Shown: positions 7,817 through 17,527, numbered from the stretch's first letter. The stretch is 64,000 nt of DNA from Bradyrhizobium neotropicale (GCF_001641695.1 NZ_LSEF01000121.1:1-64000); one strand, 5' to 3'. Numbers and translations: made by a program. Notes: generated by a model from the sequence alone, not told the origin.

Positions 7817-9016
7817 TTATTCCTCAGGTGCGTTCTCGATCGGATCAAATCTGGTGGCGTCGAGACCAATCAGGTTCCATGACTGCTGCATGTGCGGCGG
7901 CAGTGGCGCGGTCGCGTCGATGACGCCGCCACGCGGATGCGGGATCACGATACGGCGTGCCAAGAGATGCAGCCGGTTTTGCAGACCCCCCGGCAGCTCC
8001 CAGTTCTCGATGTTGAAGTATTTGGGATCGCCGATGATGGGATGGCCGATATGGGCCATGTGGGCGCGGAGCTGGTGCGTGCGCCCCGTCACCGGCTTCA
8101 GCGACACCCAGGTCAGCTTGTTGCCGGCGGTCTCGACCACCGCATAGTAGGTCACCGCGTGGCTCGCGCCCTCATCGCCATGCTGGGCGATGCGCATGAT
8201 GGTGTCGTCCTCGCCCTCCTCCTTGGCGAGGAAGGTCGAGATGCGGCCCTGCTTCGGCTTCGGCAGACCCGGCACCAGCGCCCAATAGACTTTTCGCGCC
8301 GAGCGCGAGCGGAAGGCGCCGGTCAGATGGCTCGCGGCAAAGCGCGTTTTGGCGATCAGGAGGCACCCCGACGTCTCCCGGTCGATCCGGTGCACCAGGC
8401 GCGGCTTCTGGCCCTTGGCGTCGCGCATCACCTCCAGCATCTGGTCGATGTGCCGCGTCATACCCGAGCCGCCCTGCACGGCAAGGCCGGCGGGCTTGTT
8501 GAGGACGAGAACGTCGTCGTCCTCAAAGATCGTCATGTCCTTCAGCGCGGCAAGCGTCTTCTGCGCGGCTTCCGACAGCGCGCCCGGCACCTTCGGTGCG
8601 TCGAGCTTCAGGGGCGGAATGCGGACGCTCTGGCCCTCCCCGAGGCGGTCCTTGCTGTCGACGCGCTTGCCGTCGACGCGCAGCTCGCCTTTGCGCACGA
8701 CGCGCTGGATGTGGGAGAACGACAGACCCGGAAAACGCGCTTCGAGGAAACGGTCGACGCGCATGTTGTTCTCGTCCGCCGTGACGGTGACGGTCTGCAC
8801 CTTGGTCGGCAGCAGCGCCTCGACGGGTTTTGCCGGCGCGGGTTCAGGGGCACGCCGCTCGGCGCGCTCGCCGGCAAAGCGCTGTGGCTTCGCGCCCGGC
8901 TTGCCGCCCGGACGCGGCCCGGCCTTTTGCGCGCTGCGCGCCTGATGCGGACGCCCTTCCTTGCGCTCATCGCGTGCGCGGGGTTTTGGGTTGGCTCTCT
9001 TGATGCGGCGGCTCAT
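7817..9016 (-). CDS. RluA/RluC-family ribosomal large-subunit pseudouridine synthase
   Basis: This 399-residue enzyme isomerises specific uridines of 23S rRNA to pseudouridine. It has an Arg/Lys/Pro-rich, probably disordered N-terminal extension (1 to about 75), an S4 RNA-binding domain (about 86-132: MRVDRFLEARF, KGELRVDGKRV), and the catalytic domain with the HRIDRETSG motif at 209-217, whose Asp212 is the catalytic residue. The motif KPVTGRTHQLRAHM follows further on. The family is normally about 320 residues; the extra length is the basic N-terminus. RluC-type specificity (positions 955/2504/2580 in E. coli numbering) is likely but not provable from sequence. The rarA gene ends 52 bp upstream on the same strand. 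Confidence 0.92.
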   Translation of the reverse strand: MSRRIKRANPKPRARDERKEGRPHQARSAQKAGPRPGGKPGAKPQRFAGERAERRAPEPAPAKPVEALLPTKVQTVTVTADENNMRVDRFLEARFPGLSFSHIQRVVRKGELRVDGKRVDSKDRLGEGQSVRIPPLKLDAPKVPGALSEAAQKTLAALKDMTIFEDDDVLVLNKPAGLAVQGGSGMTRHIDQMLEVMRDAKGQKPRLVHRIDRETSGCLLIAKTRFAASHLTGAFRSRSARKVYWALVPGLPKPKQGRISTFLAKEEGEDDTIMRIAQHGDEGASHAVTYYAVVETAGNKLTWVSLKPVTGRTHQLRAHMAHIGHPIIGDPKYFNIENWELPGGLQNRLHLLARRIVIPHPRGGVIDATAPLPPHMQQSWNLIGLDATRFDPIENAPEE

Positions 9017-9068
9017 GAATGACTGCCTAGCCTAAAAGTGGCTTGCCGTCACGGCGAAATGGCCGTTT

Positions 9069-10402
9069 TCAACGCGAGCCGCCCCGCTCCTTCCGCAGCT
9101 TCGCCCAATAGTCCAGCCGTTTCCGGATCTCCCGCTCGAAGCCGCGCTCGGGCGGGTCGTAGAAGGTCTGGCGGCCAAGGACCTCCGGGAAATAGTCCTG
9201 GCCGGAGAAGGCATCGGGCGCGTCGTGGTCGTACTCGTAACCGGAGCCATAGCCTTCCGACTTCATCAGCTTGGTCGGGGAGTTGAGGATGTGCTTTGGC
9301 GGCAGCAGCGAGCCGGCCTGCTTTGCGGTCTGCATGGCAGCGCCGAAGGCTGTGTAGACCGCATTCGATTTCGGGGCGGTGGCGAGATAGACGACCGCTT
9401 GCGCGATGGCGAGCTCGCCCTCGGGATGGCCGAGGAAGTCGAAGGCGTCCTTGGCCGCGTTGGCGATGACGAGTGCCTGCGGATCGGCAAGCCCGATATC
9501 CTCGACCGCCATGCGCACGACACGGCGCGCCAGAAACAGCGGATCCTCACCGGCATCGAGCATGCGCGCGAGATAATAGAGCGCCGCATCCGGATCGGAG
9601 CCGCGCACCGATTTATGCAGCGCCGAGATCAGGTTGTAATGACCGTCCGCCGACTTGTCGTAGATCGGCGCGCGACGCTGCAGGATGTCCTGCAACTGTG
9701 CGGCGTTGAAAATCTCGCCGGCGCGCGCCGAACGCCAGACCTCTTCGACCAGTGTCAGCGAGGCACGGCCGTCGCCATCGGCCATGCGCGCCAGGACGGC
9801 GCGCGCTTCCGCGTCCAGCGGCAGCTTCCTGCCCTCGATCGCCTCGGCATGCGCGAACAGCTTCTCGATCGCGGCAGCGTCGAGCGAATGAAACACCAGG
9901 ACGCGCGCGCGGGACAGCAACGCCGCGTTGAGCTCGAAGGACGGATTTTCGGTGGTGGCGCCGACCATCACCACCGTGCCGTCTTCCATCACGGGCAGAA
10001 ACGAGTCCTGCTGCGCGCGGTTGAAGCGATGCACCTCGTCGACGAACAGCAGCGTGCCCTTACCCATCTCGCGGCGGGCGCGTGCGGCATCGAACGCCTT
10101 CTTCAGGTCGGCAACGCCGGAGAACACGGCAGAGATCTGCTCGAAGTGCAGATCGGTCGCATCCGCGAGCAGCCGCGCCACCGTGGTCTTGCCCGTGCCG
10201 GGCGGGCCCCAGAACACCAGCGAGCCGAGCGTGCGTGTCTCCAGCATGCGCGTCAGCGCGCCGTCGGGCCCGAGAATGTGGTCCTGGCCGACGACCTCCG
10301 ACAGCGTGCGCGGACGCAGACGGTCCGGCAGCGGATGCGGGGCCTCTTGATCGAACCCCGCCGCGGCAAAGAGAGTTGGCGTCTCCTGTGGTCGCTTCGG
10401 AC

Positions 10403-10406
<4 letters not shown>
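9069..10406 (-). CDS. rarA: Replication-associated recombination protein RarA (MgsA), AAA+ ATPase
   Basis: The 445-residue protein is a clamp-loader-like AAA+ ATPase that acts at stalled replication forks. Walker A GPPGTGKTT is at 67-75, Walker B LLFVDEVHRF at about 119-128, and sensor-1-like VVMVGATTENPSF follows. The C-terminal half with YYLARMLDAGEDPLFLARRVVRMAVEDIGLADP is characteristic of RarA/MgsA/WRNIP1. Length is typical. The ATG overlaps the stop of the upstream protease gene by four bases (10403-10406), so translation is coupled. Confidence 0.96.
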
Positions 10407-11809
<1,403 letters not shown>

Positions 11810-12122
11810 TCCTACCTCTCGGAAAAGACGCCGGAATATAGGCGCGTTCGCCCGCCAATAGAAGGGCGCCAAGCGGCAATATTCACCCCTCCTCGCCTGC
11901 TCTACCTTGCCGGCTCTGCGTGCGCCGCGGCGTTTTTGCCCAAGCCTGTGGATTGGCATGACGCCTATCATCCTCCATTCTGTCCTCTGGCGGATTCGGT
12001 TGCGGCGAATTTGCATCAGTGGGAACCGCAGCCGTCGGCGCGCCGTCGCGGGTCAGTCATCGATCAGTCTTAGGCTCTCCCGTTGCGACTTGGGGAAGTT
12101 CGTCAACCGATGGAGTGAAGAT
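11810..12122. other. Divergent intergenic region between protease and porin genes
   Basis: This 313-bp region should hold the promoters of both divergent genes. On the minus strand a TATATT box (complement at 11835-11840) lies about 25 bases upstream of the protease start, but I see no good -35 partner. No terminator, RNA gene or convincing small gene is seen. Confidence 0.5.
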
Positions 12123-13754
12123 GTGAGCAGGACAAGAATTGCAGCCACGGCGATTGGTCTCGCCGGCGCGCTGGCGGCCTCCCAGGCCCAGGCACAATCG
12201 GCAAGCAGCAGCGAGCAGGAGATCGCACTCCTCAAGCAGCAATTGAAGATGCTGGAGCAGAAGCTCGACAAGCTCCAGAGCCAGACCGCGGCGAACACGG
12301 CGGCTACGGCGAAAGCCAAGGCGGAAGCGAAGGCCGAGGCCAAAGCCGAAGCGAGATCGGAGGCGAAGGCCGCGGTCGCCAGCGCCAATGCGGCGGTACC
12401 GGTGAAGGCGGCGGCGCCGGCATCCGGTGTCGTGGTGACGATGCCGAACAACCGGCCGACGATCTGCACCGCGGACGAACAGAACTGCATCGCAATCACG
12501 AGCCGCGTGCACTGGGATGTCGGCGGTTACAATTATCGCCCCAATACGGCATTTACCTCGCCGCAACAGCTCGACAGCGGCGAGAACCTCCGCCGTGCGC
12601 GTATCGGCGTCGTCGGCAAGTTCTTTGGCGACTGGAACTACGCCCTGATCTACGACTTCGGCGGCTCGTCGGACGGCTTCGGCGGCACCGCCTCGGCCGG
12701 CGGCACCCCCGTCGGCTTCCTTCCGGGCGGCGGGACATCGGGCGTCGAAAATGCCTATCTGAGCTACACCGGCCTCAAACCATTCGGCGGCAAGATGGCG
12801 ATCGAAGCCGGCATCATGGACCTGGCCTGGACGCTCGACGAATCCACCAGCTCCAACGACATCCTGTTCATGGAGCGTGCCTCGGTTGGCCTCATCGCAC
12901 AAAATATCGCAGCCGGTGACTTCCGTTCGGCCGTCGGCACCCGCTGGTGGAATGACCAGCTCTGGGTCGGCGCTTATGTCACCGGGCCAACGACGGGCGC
13001 GATCCACTCTGCGTCCAGCATCAATCCGCCCGGGATGACCGAACAATATGGCGCCACCGCCCGCATTGCCGGCAATCCCATCAGCGGCAAGGACTACTCG
13101 CTGCATATCGGCGCCGACGCGGAGTGGCTGATCCAGCCGCCGCGCAATCTGGTGACGCAGGCACAGACGCTCACGCTCAGTGACCGGCCTGAGCTGCGGA
13201 TCGATCCGACCTCGCTGATATCGACCGGTGCGATCGCCAACGTTTCCGGGGCGCAGGTCTACGGCGTCGAAGCGGCGGGGACCTATGGCCCGTTCATCGC
13301 GCAGGGCGAATATTACTGGTTCAATGTCGACCGCACCGCGAATACCGGCCTGCCGCCGTTCGGCGCGCCGAGCCTGAAATTCGATGGCGGTTACGCGCAG
13401 GTCGGCTACGTGCTGACCGGCGAGACGCATCCCTACAATCCGGCGGCGGCCGCCTACGGCGGCATCAAGCCGGCGAATCCGTTCTCACTCACCGGCGGCG
13501 GCTGGGGTGCCTGGGAAATCGCCGGACGCGTGAGCACGATGAACCTGAACGATCAGCTCGCGACGGCGGCCGGCATCGCGGGTGGACGGCAAACCATCTA
13601 CACCGCCGCGCTGAACTGGTACGTCAACAACAACGTCCGCTTCATGCTGGACTACCTGCATGGCGACATCTCCAAGCAGCAGAGTTCCACCTCTGCGGTG
13701 AATGCGGGCTCGAAGTTCGACGCGATAGCGATGCGCACCCAAGTCGCTTTCTGA
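12123..13754 (+). CDS. OprO/OprP-type outer-membrane porin with coiled-coil, EAKA-rich N-terminus
   Basis: The 543-residue product is a predicted outer-membrane beta-barrel channel. A signal peptide spans 1 to about 25 (ending AQAQ). A coiled coil (about 31-57, EIALLKQQ onward) and an Ala/Lys/Glu repeat (about 61-84) follow. RPTICTADEQNCI (111-123) with two Cys precedes the barrel, which is rich in alternating aromatic strands and ends in F, as outer-membrane proteins do. The GTG at 12123 is chosen because GGAG lies 7 bases upstream and the signal peptide follows at once. The substrate (phosphate or polyphosphate in the named relatives) is uncertain. The 3' end overlaps an 18-bp tandem repeat. 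Confidence 0.87.
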   Translation: MSRTRIAATAIGLAGALAASQAQAQSASSSEQEIALLKQQLKMLEQKLDKLQSQTAANTAATAKAKAEAKAEAKAEARSEAKAAVASANAAVPVKAAAPASGVVVTMPNNRPTICTADEQNCIAITSRVHWDVGGYNYRPNTAFTSPQQLDSGENLRRARIGVVGKFFGDWNYALIYDFGGSSDGFGGTASAGGTPVGFLPGGGTSGVENAYLSYTGLKPFGGKMAIEAGIMDLAWTLDESTSSNDILFMERASVGLIAQNIAAGDFRSAVGTRWWNDQLWVGAYVTGPTTGAIHSASSINPPGMTEQYGATARIAGNPISGKDYSLHIGADAEWLIQPPRNLVTQAQTLTLSDRPELRIDPTSLISTGAIANVSGAQVYGVEAAGTYGPFIAQGEYYWFNVDRTANTGLPPFGAPSLKFDGGYAQVGYVLTGETHPYNPAAAAYGGIKPANPFSLTGGGWGAWEIAGRVSTMNLNDQLATAAGIAGGRQTIYTAALNWYVNNNVRFMLDYLHGDISKQQSSTSAVNAGSKFDAIAMRTQVAF

Positions 13755-13823
13755 TCTGAAGTCGCCTTCTGATCTGAAGTCGCTTTCTGATCTCAGGTTG
13801 CTTTCTGATCTGAAGTCGCGTTC
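13741..13823. repeat. 18-bp tandem repeat, about 4.6 copies, beginning inside the porin stop region
   Basis: Units start at 13741, 13759, 13777, 13795 and (partial) 13813, each close to AAGTCGCTTTCTGATCTG. The first unit encodes the last residues VAF and the TGA of the porin gene; each later unit repeats that TGA in the same frame. The array looks like slippage duplication of the gene's own 3' end. Confidence 0.9.
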
Positions 13824-13896
13824 CGTCGACGAGACGCAAGAGCCGGGAGCGGCATGGCCGCCCCCGGCTTCCTTCTTTCGGGCCGCGCGCTTGCTT

Positions 13897-14274
13897 TCAG
13901 GCCGCGCGCTTCGGCTTCTTGACGACGACCGGGGGCGGCGCGCAGGACAGCCGCTGCTGATGGCTCTCCCCCCAGGCCTTGAGAATGTCGATCACCGGCC
14001 GCAGGCTCTCGCCGAGTTCGGAGAGGCAATACTCCACCCGCGGCGGCACCTCGGCATAGACCTTGCGGATGACGAGCTTGTCCTCCTCCAACGCGCGAAG
14101 CTGCTTCGTCAGCATGCGCTGGGTGATGCCCGGCATCAGGCGGCGCAATTCGCCGAAGCGCTGGGTGCCGCTCTGGAGGTGATAGAGGATCACGCCCTTC
14201 CACTTGCCGTCGATCAGGTCCAGCGTCGCCTCGACCGAGCAGCCGGGACGACGGGCGAAGTTGCGCCGTTTCAT
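13897..14274 (-). CDS. HxlR-family (MarR-like winged-helix) transcriptional regulator
   Basis: This is a 125-residue DNA-binding protein with the HxlR signature: Cys20 in GCSVEATLDLIDGKWK, then FGELRRLMPGITQRMLTKQLRALEEDKLV (helix-turn-helix) and PPRVEYCLSELGESL (wing). The first Cys is often a redox or electrophile sensor in this family. The ATG at 14274 is preferred because the longer frame would use up the divergent promoter region. It is transcribed divergently from the alcohol-dehydrogenase-like gene (121 bp between starts), the usual layout for a regulator and its target. The C-terminus is basic (KKPKRAA). Confidence 0.92.
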   Translation of the reverse strand: MKRRNFARRPGCSVEATLDLIDGKWKGVILYHLQSGTQRFGELRRLMPGITQRMLTKQLRALEEDKLVIRKVYAEVPPRVEYCLSELGESLRPVIDILKAWGESHQQRLSCAPPPVVVKKPKRAA

Positions 14275-14395
14275 GCGTATTTTCCCAATAGTATCCAAAC
14301 AGGGACTATATCCCCGAATTTACAGTACTTGCCAAACCGGAGCCAGGGCGACAGTTAGAGCGGCAGGTGACCACGCCATCTGATGGAGACAAGCC
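14275..14395. promoter_or_regulatory. Divergent promoter/operator region between HxlR regulator and alcohol dehydrogenase
   Basis: This 121-bp AT-richer spacer separates the two divergent starts. It contains an imperfect inverted repeat, ATAGT...ACTAT with CC...GG inside it (about 14287-14311), a plausible operator for a dimeric winged-helix regulator. Its position relative to -35/-10 boxes is not resolved. Operator identity is inference from the layout. Confidence 0.45.
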
Positions 14396-15409
14396 ATGAA
14401 GGCCGTCGGCTACAAGAAATCACTTCCGATCGAGGATCAGGACTCACTGATCGATTTCGAGACCGCAAAGCCCGAGCCCAAGGGACGCGACATCCGCGTC
14501 GCCGTGAAGGCGATCTCGGCCAATCCGGTCGACTACAAGGTACGCAAGCGCGCGGCCCCGCCCGAGGGCGAGGTGAAGATTCTGGGCTATGACGCGGCCG
14601 GCGTGATCGATGCCGTCGGCCCTGACGTCACGCTGTTCAAGGTCGGCGATGAAGTGTTCTACGCCGGCTCCATCCTGCGCCAGGGCACCAATGCGGAATT
14701 CCATCTGGTCGACGAGCGCATCGTCGGCCGCAAGCCGAAGAGCCTGTCCTTCGCGCAAGCCGCCGCGCTTCCCCTCACCTCCATCACCGCCTGGGAGCTG
14801 CTGTTCGATCGGCTCGGCGCCGTGCCCGGCAAAAGCGTCGATCCGCGCACGCTGCTGATCACGGGCGGCGCCGGCGGCGTCGGCTCGATCCTGATCCAGC
14901 TCGCGCGCCGCCTCACCGGGCTCACGGTGCTCGCGACCGCGACGCGGCCGGAATCGCGGAAATGGTGCCTCGATCTCGGCGCGCATGCGGTCATCGACCA
15001 CGGCAAGCCGATGAAGGAGCAGATCGAGAAGCTGAAGCTGCCGCCCGTCGCGCTGGTGGCGAGCCTCACCTTCACCGACCAGCACTACAAGGCGATCGCC
15101 GAGTTCATGGCGCCGCAGGGCCGCTTCGGCCTGATCGACGATCCGCCGGAGTTCAACGTGAGCACGTTCAAGGGCAAGGCGATCTCGATCCACTGGGAAT
15201 CGATGTTCACGCGCTCCTCGTTCCAGACGCCGGACATGATCGCGCAGCATCATTTGCTCAACGACGTCGCCGACCTCATCGACAAGGGCGTGCTGCGCAC
15301 CACGCTCGACCAGACCTTTGGCACGATCAACGCCGGCAACCTCAAGCGCGCACATGCGCTGCTCGAGAGCGGCAAGTCGCGTGGCAAGATCGTGCTGGAG
15401 GGGTGGTAG
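14396..15409 (+). CDS. Medium-chain zinc-independent alcohol dehydrogenase / quinone oxidoreductase family
   Basis: The 337-residue enzyme is a predicted NADPH-dependent reductase of the medium-chain dehydrogenase superfamily (annotated in many genomes as zinc-binding alcohol dehydrogenase family protein). It has the GroES-like N-terminal fold (GYDAAGVIDAVGPDV at about 64-78) and the nucleotide-binding motif GGAGGVGS at 157-164. The catalytic zinc ligands of true alcohol dehydrogenases are absent, so it probably reduces quinones or enones. GGAGA precedes the ATG at 14396. It is divergent from an HxlR regulator that probably controls it. The exact substrate is unknown. Confidence 0.9.
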   Translation: MKAVGYKKSLPIEDQDSLIDFETAKPEPKGRDIRVAVKAISANPVDYKVRKRAAPPEGEVKILGYDAAGVIDAVGPDVTLFKVGDEVFYAGSILRQGTNAEFHLVDERIVGRKPKSLSFAQAAALPLTSITAWELLFDRLGAVPGKSVDPRTLLITGGAGGVGSILIQLARRLTGLTVLATATRPESRKWCLDLGAHAVIDHGKPMKEQIEKLKLPPVALVASLTFTDQHYKAIAEFMAPQGRFGLIDDPPEFNVSTFKGKAISIHWESMFTRSSFQTPDMIAQHHLLNDVADLIDKGVLRTTLDQTFGTINAGNLKRAHALLESGKSRGKIVLEGW

Positions 15410-15421
15410 GAGCCACAACTG

Positions 15422-15537
15422 CGTAGGGTGGGTTAGCGAAGCGTAACCCACCTCTTTCGCTTCTACGGAGACGAACAGTGGTGGGTTACGCCCAGCGAAC
15501 CGCGCTTCGCGCAGTCGCAGGGCTAACCCACCCTACG
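15422..15537. repeat. Large palindromic repeat element between convergent genes (GTAGGGTGGGTTAGC family)
   Basis: A perfect 16-bp inverted repeat brackets the element (CGTAGGGTGGGTTAGC at 15422-15437 and its complement at 15522-15537). Inside, GCGTAACCCACC (15441-15452) and GGTGGGTTACGC (15480-15491) form a second nested pair, so the element can fold as two hairpins or one long one. It lies between the convergent alcohol dehydrogenase and the exported-protein gene. Related elements are at 16128-16189 and 17409-17510. Confidence 0.9.
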
Positions 15538-15541
15538 ATGA

Positions 15542-16048
15542 CTACTTGGCCTGGGCGGCGGCCTGGAGCGCCTTCCAGTCGAATTTCTCCGCGAGCGCCA
15601 CTGCATCGTCTTCGGTCAGGCCCTGGTAGACGAAATTGAACAGCGCATTCTGCCCCAGCGCCACCACGAGCGTGCCGGACTTCTCCTTGCTGTTGTAGCT
15701 CTTGAGCACCTGCATGCCATGCATGTTCGACGACATGACGTGGCCTTCCGGCGTCTGGATGTTCATCCCGCTCTCGATCGAACCCATGGCTCCGGCGGCG
15801 GCCTGCCCAACCACCACGGAGGCATGCACCTGCGCCGAGTCGCGCTCGTAGTCGCGCGTTGCGGTGGTCATGCTCGTATCGGACATTTGCATCGACATGC
15901 CGTCCGGCTTCTTGCCTTGCCAACCGCTCAGATCAACCAGCAGCGGAAGAAATCGTTGAAACGGCTGGTCTGCGTGGACGGACGCAAGAGGCCATGAAGC
16001 CGACAAAGCAACAAGAAAACAAAGAATTCTGTATCGCGACTTAAGCAT
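15542..16048 (-). CDS. Exported Met-rich hypothetical protein
   Basis: The function is not recognised. The 168-residue product has a signal peptide (1 to about 24, ending SVHA-D). The mature part is unusually rich in Met (for example DGMSMQMSDTSM and SSNMHGMQV) and ends with a helical AEKFDWKALQAAAQAK. There are no membrane segments after the signal. The ATG at 16048 has CGGGAGAAAATA upstream and gives the signal peptide; the longer open frame beyond it lacks support. The Met clusters could bind Cu(I), but no regulator or copper gene is adjacent. Its 3' end lies 5 bp from a palindromic repeat. Confidence 0.75.
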   Translation of the reverse strand: MLKSRYRILCFLVALSASWPLASVHADQPFQRFLPLLVDLSGWQGKKPDGMSMQMSDTSMTTATRDYERDSAQVHASVVVGQAAAGAMGSIESGMNIQTPEGHVMSSNMHGMQVLKSYNSKEKSGTLVVALGQNALFNFVYQGLTEDDAVALAEKFDWKALQAAAQAK

Positions 16049-16127
16049 TATTTTCTCCCGGTGGGTCCGGGAGCGACCATAGCAACCCATCGTTGCGCGA
16101 GGAAGACGTCGCAGGCCGGCCGAAATG

Positions 16128-16189
16128 GTGGGCACGCTTCCGCCTTCGCTCTCCGAGCTACGGCGGACAAGTCGCTTTGCCACCCTACA
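16128..16189. repeat. Degenerate copy of the GTAGGGTGGGC palindromic repeat
   Basis: GGTGGGCACGC (16128-16138) and CTTTGCCACCCTACA (16175-16189) match the two sides of the element at 17409-17510, with one base missing in the right arm. The right arm overlaps the 3' end of the DUF1330 gene and supplies its stop codon (TAG, complement of 16185-16187). Confidence 0.75.
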
Positions 16190-16493
16190 GCATCCCGGAC
16201 GTCACGCCCTCCACGAACATCAGCCGGCGCTCCAATGCCGTTTGTCGCAGCTTCAGCGCTTCCGCATATTCCGGCGAGGCGTACCATTCACGCGCACGCG
16301 CCATCGTCGGAAATTCCACGATGATGATGGTCTTGGGCGGCGGGCCGCCCTCCACCGCTTCGGCGGCGCCGCCGCGCGCGAGGTAGCGGCCGCCATATTG
16401 CGCGATGGTCTTGGCGGCGAGTGTGCGATAGGCCTGCATTGCGGCCTGATCGCGCGCCTCGACCTCGGAGATCACGTAGGCTGGCACGTGCAT
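16185..16493 (-). CDS. DUF1330 domain protein
   Basis: This 102-residue protein has the ferredoxin-like DUF1330 fold: AYVISEVEARDQAAMQAYR, then GGRYLARGG and IIIVEFPTMARAREWYASPEY. DUF1330 is related to the dimeric alpha-beta barrel enzymes and monooxygenases, but the function is unknown. The ATG at 16493 lies 4 bp after the stop of the SDR gene, so the two form a tight operon and may act on the same compound. The stop codon is contributed by a palindromic repeat arm, so the C-terminus may be slightly different from that of relatives. Confidence 0.9.
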   Translation of the reverse strand: MHVPAYVISEVEARDQAAMQAYRTLAAKTIAQYGGRYLARGGAAEAVEGGPPPKTIIIVEFPTMARAREWYASPEYAEALKLRQTALERRLMFVEGVTSGML

Positions 16494-16497
16494 CGCC

Positions 16498-17286
16498 TCA
16501 TGCGATGGTGTTGACGATGCCGCCCTCGGCCCGCAACGCCGCGCCGTTGGTGGCGGAGGCTTCCTTGGAGGCGGCATAGACCACCATGTTCGCGATCTCG
16601 TCGACGCTGGCGAAGCGTTGCAGCAGCGAGCTCGGACGGTGCTGCTTGACGAAATTGGCTGCGGCCTCGTCGACCGACTGTCCGTTCTGCCTCGCGAGGT
16701 CCTTCACGAAGGTCTCGACGCCTTCAGACATGGTCGGGCCCGGCAGCACGGCGTTGACGGTGACGCCGGTGCCGCGGGTGAGCTGCGCAAGCCCGCGCGC
16801 CACCGAGAGCTGGGCCGTCTTGGTCATGCCGTAATGGATCATCTCGACGGGAATGTTGAGCCCGGATTCCGAGGAAATGAAGACGATGCGGCCCCAATTG
16901 CGCTTGAGCATGCCTTTCAGGTAAGCGCGCGACAGCCGCACGCCGCTCATCACGTTGACCTCGAAGAAGCGGCTCCAGTCCTCGTCGGGGATCTCGAAAA
17001 AATCCTTCGGCTCGAAGATGCCGGCGTTGTTGATGAGGATGTCGACCTCAGGCAGCGCCGCTACAAGCGCCTTGCAGCCGGCGGCCGTCGAGACGTCGGC
17101 GGCGATGCCGCGAACCTTCGCGCCCGTCCCTTCCAGCTTGCGGACGGCAGCGTCGACCTTGTCCTGGCCGCGCCCGTTGATCACGACACTCGCGCCGGAG
17201 CCCGCGAGCCCCCTGGCAATGGCGTGGCCGATGCCGGCGGTCGAGCCGGTCACGAGGGCAGTCTTTCCGGAAAGGTCGATCTTCAT
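16498..17286 (-). CDS. Short-chain dehydrogenase/reductase (SDR), operon with DUF1330 protein
   Basis: This is a 262-residue classical SDR, an NAD(P)(H)-dependent oxidoreductase. The cofactor motif TGSTAGIG is at 13-20, the structural NNAG at 86-89, and the catalytic residues are Ser138/139, Tyr152 and Lys156 (YGMTK). The substrate is unknown. GGAGGTGAGAC precedes the ATG at 17286. It is followed by a DUF1330 gene 4 bp downstream. The upstream 290 bp hold a composite repeat element and the rplQ terminator. Confidence 0.93.
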   Translation of the reverse strand: MKIDLSGKTALVTGSTAGIGHAIARGLAGSGASVVINGRGQDKVDAAVRKLEGTGAKVRGIAADVSTAAGCKALVAALPEVDILINNAGIFEPKDFFEIPDEDWSRFFEVNVMSGVRLSRAYLKGMLKRNWGRIVFISSESGLNIPVEMIHYGMTKTAQLSVARGLAQLTRGTGVTVNAVLPGPTMSEGVETFVKDLARQNGQSVDEAAANFVKQHRPSSLLQRFASVDEIANMVVYAASKEASATNGAALRAEGGIVNTIA

Positions 17287-17386
17287 GTCTCACCTCCATT
17301 GATGTCGGTGGAGAATATCGGGCGTCCTTGATCGCACCGCAATTGCCGCTCACCGATGCGTGAGGAAGCAAGACACAGCCACTCAC

Positions 17387-17510
17387 GTCGTCCTGGCGAA
17401 AGCCAGCTTGTAGGGTGGGCAAAGCGTAGCGTGCCCACCATTTCGACGTAGCGTGCGGGATCAAGTGGTGGGCGCGGCGCGCGCAAGCGCGCGCCTTTGC
17501 CCACCCTACA
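17387..17510. repeat. Composite repeat: truncated GTCGTCCTGG hairpin joined to a GTAGGGTGGGC palindromic element
   Basis: The first 20 bases (17387-17406) repeat one side and loop of the hairpin seen at 7783-7808. They are followed at once by a second element bounded by a perfect 16-bp inverted repeat (TGTAGGGTGGGCAAAG at 17409-17424, complement at 17495-17510). Within it an alternating GC stretch (GCGCGC-GCAA-GCGCGC) can form its own hairpin. The two repeat families are directly abutted between the SDR gene and the rplQ terminator. Confidence 0.85.
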
Positions 17511-17527
17511 GCTACGCTCAAAGCAAA

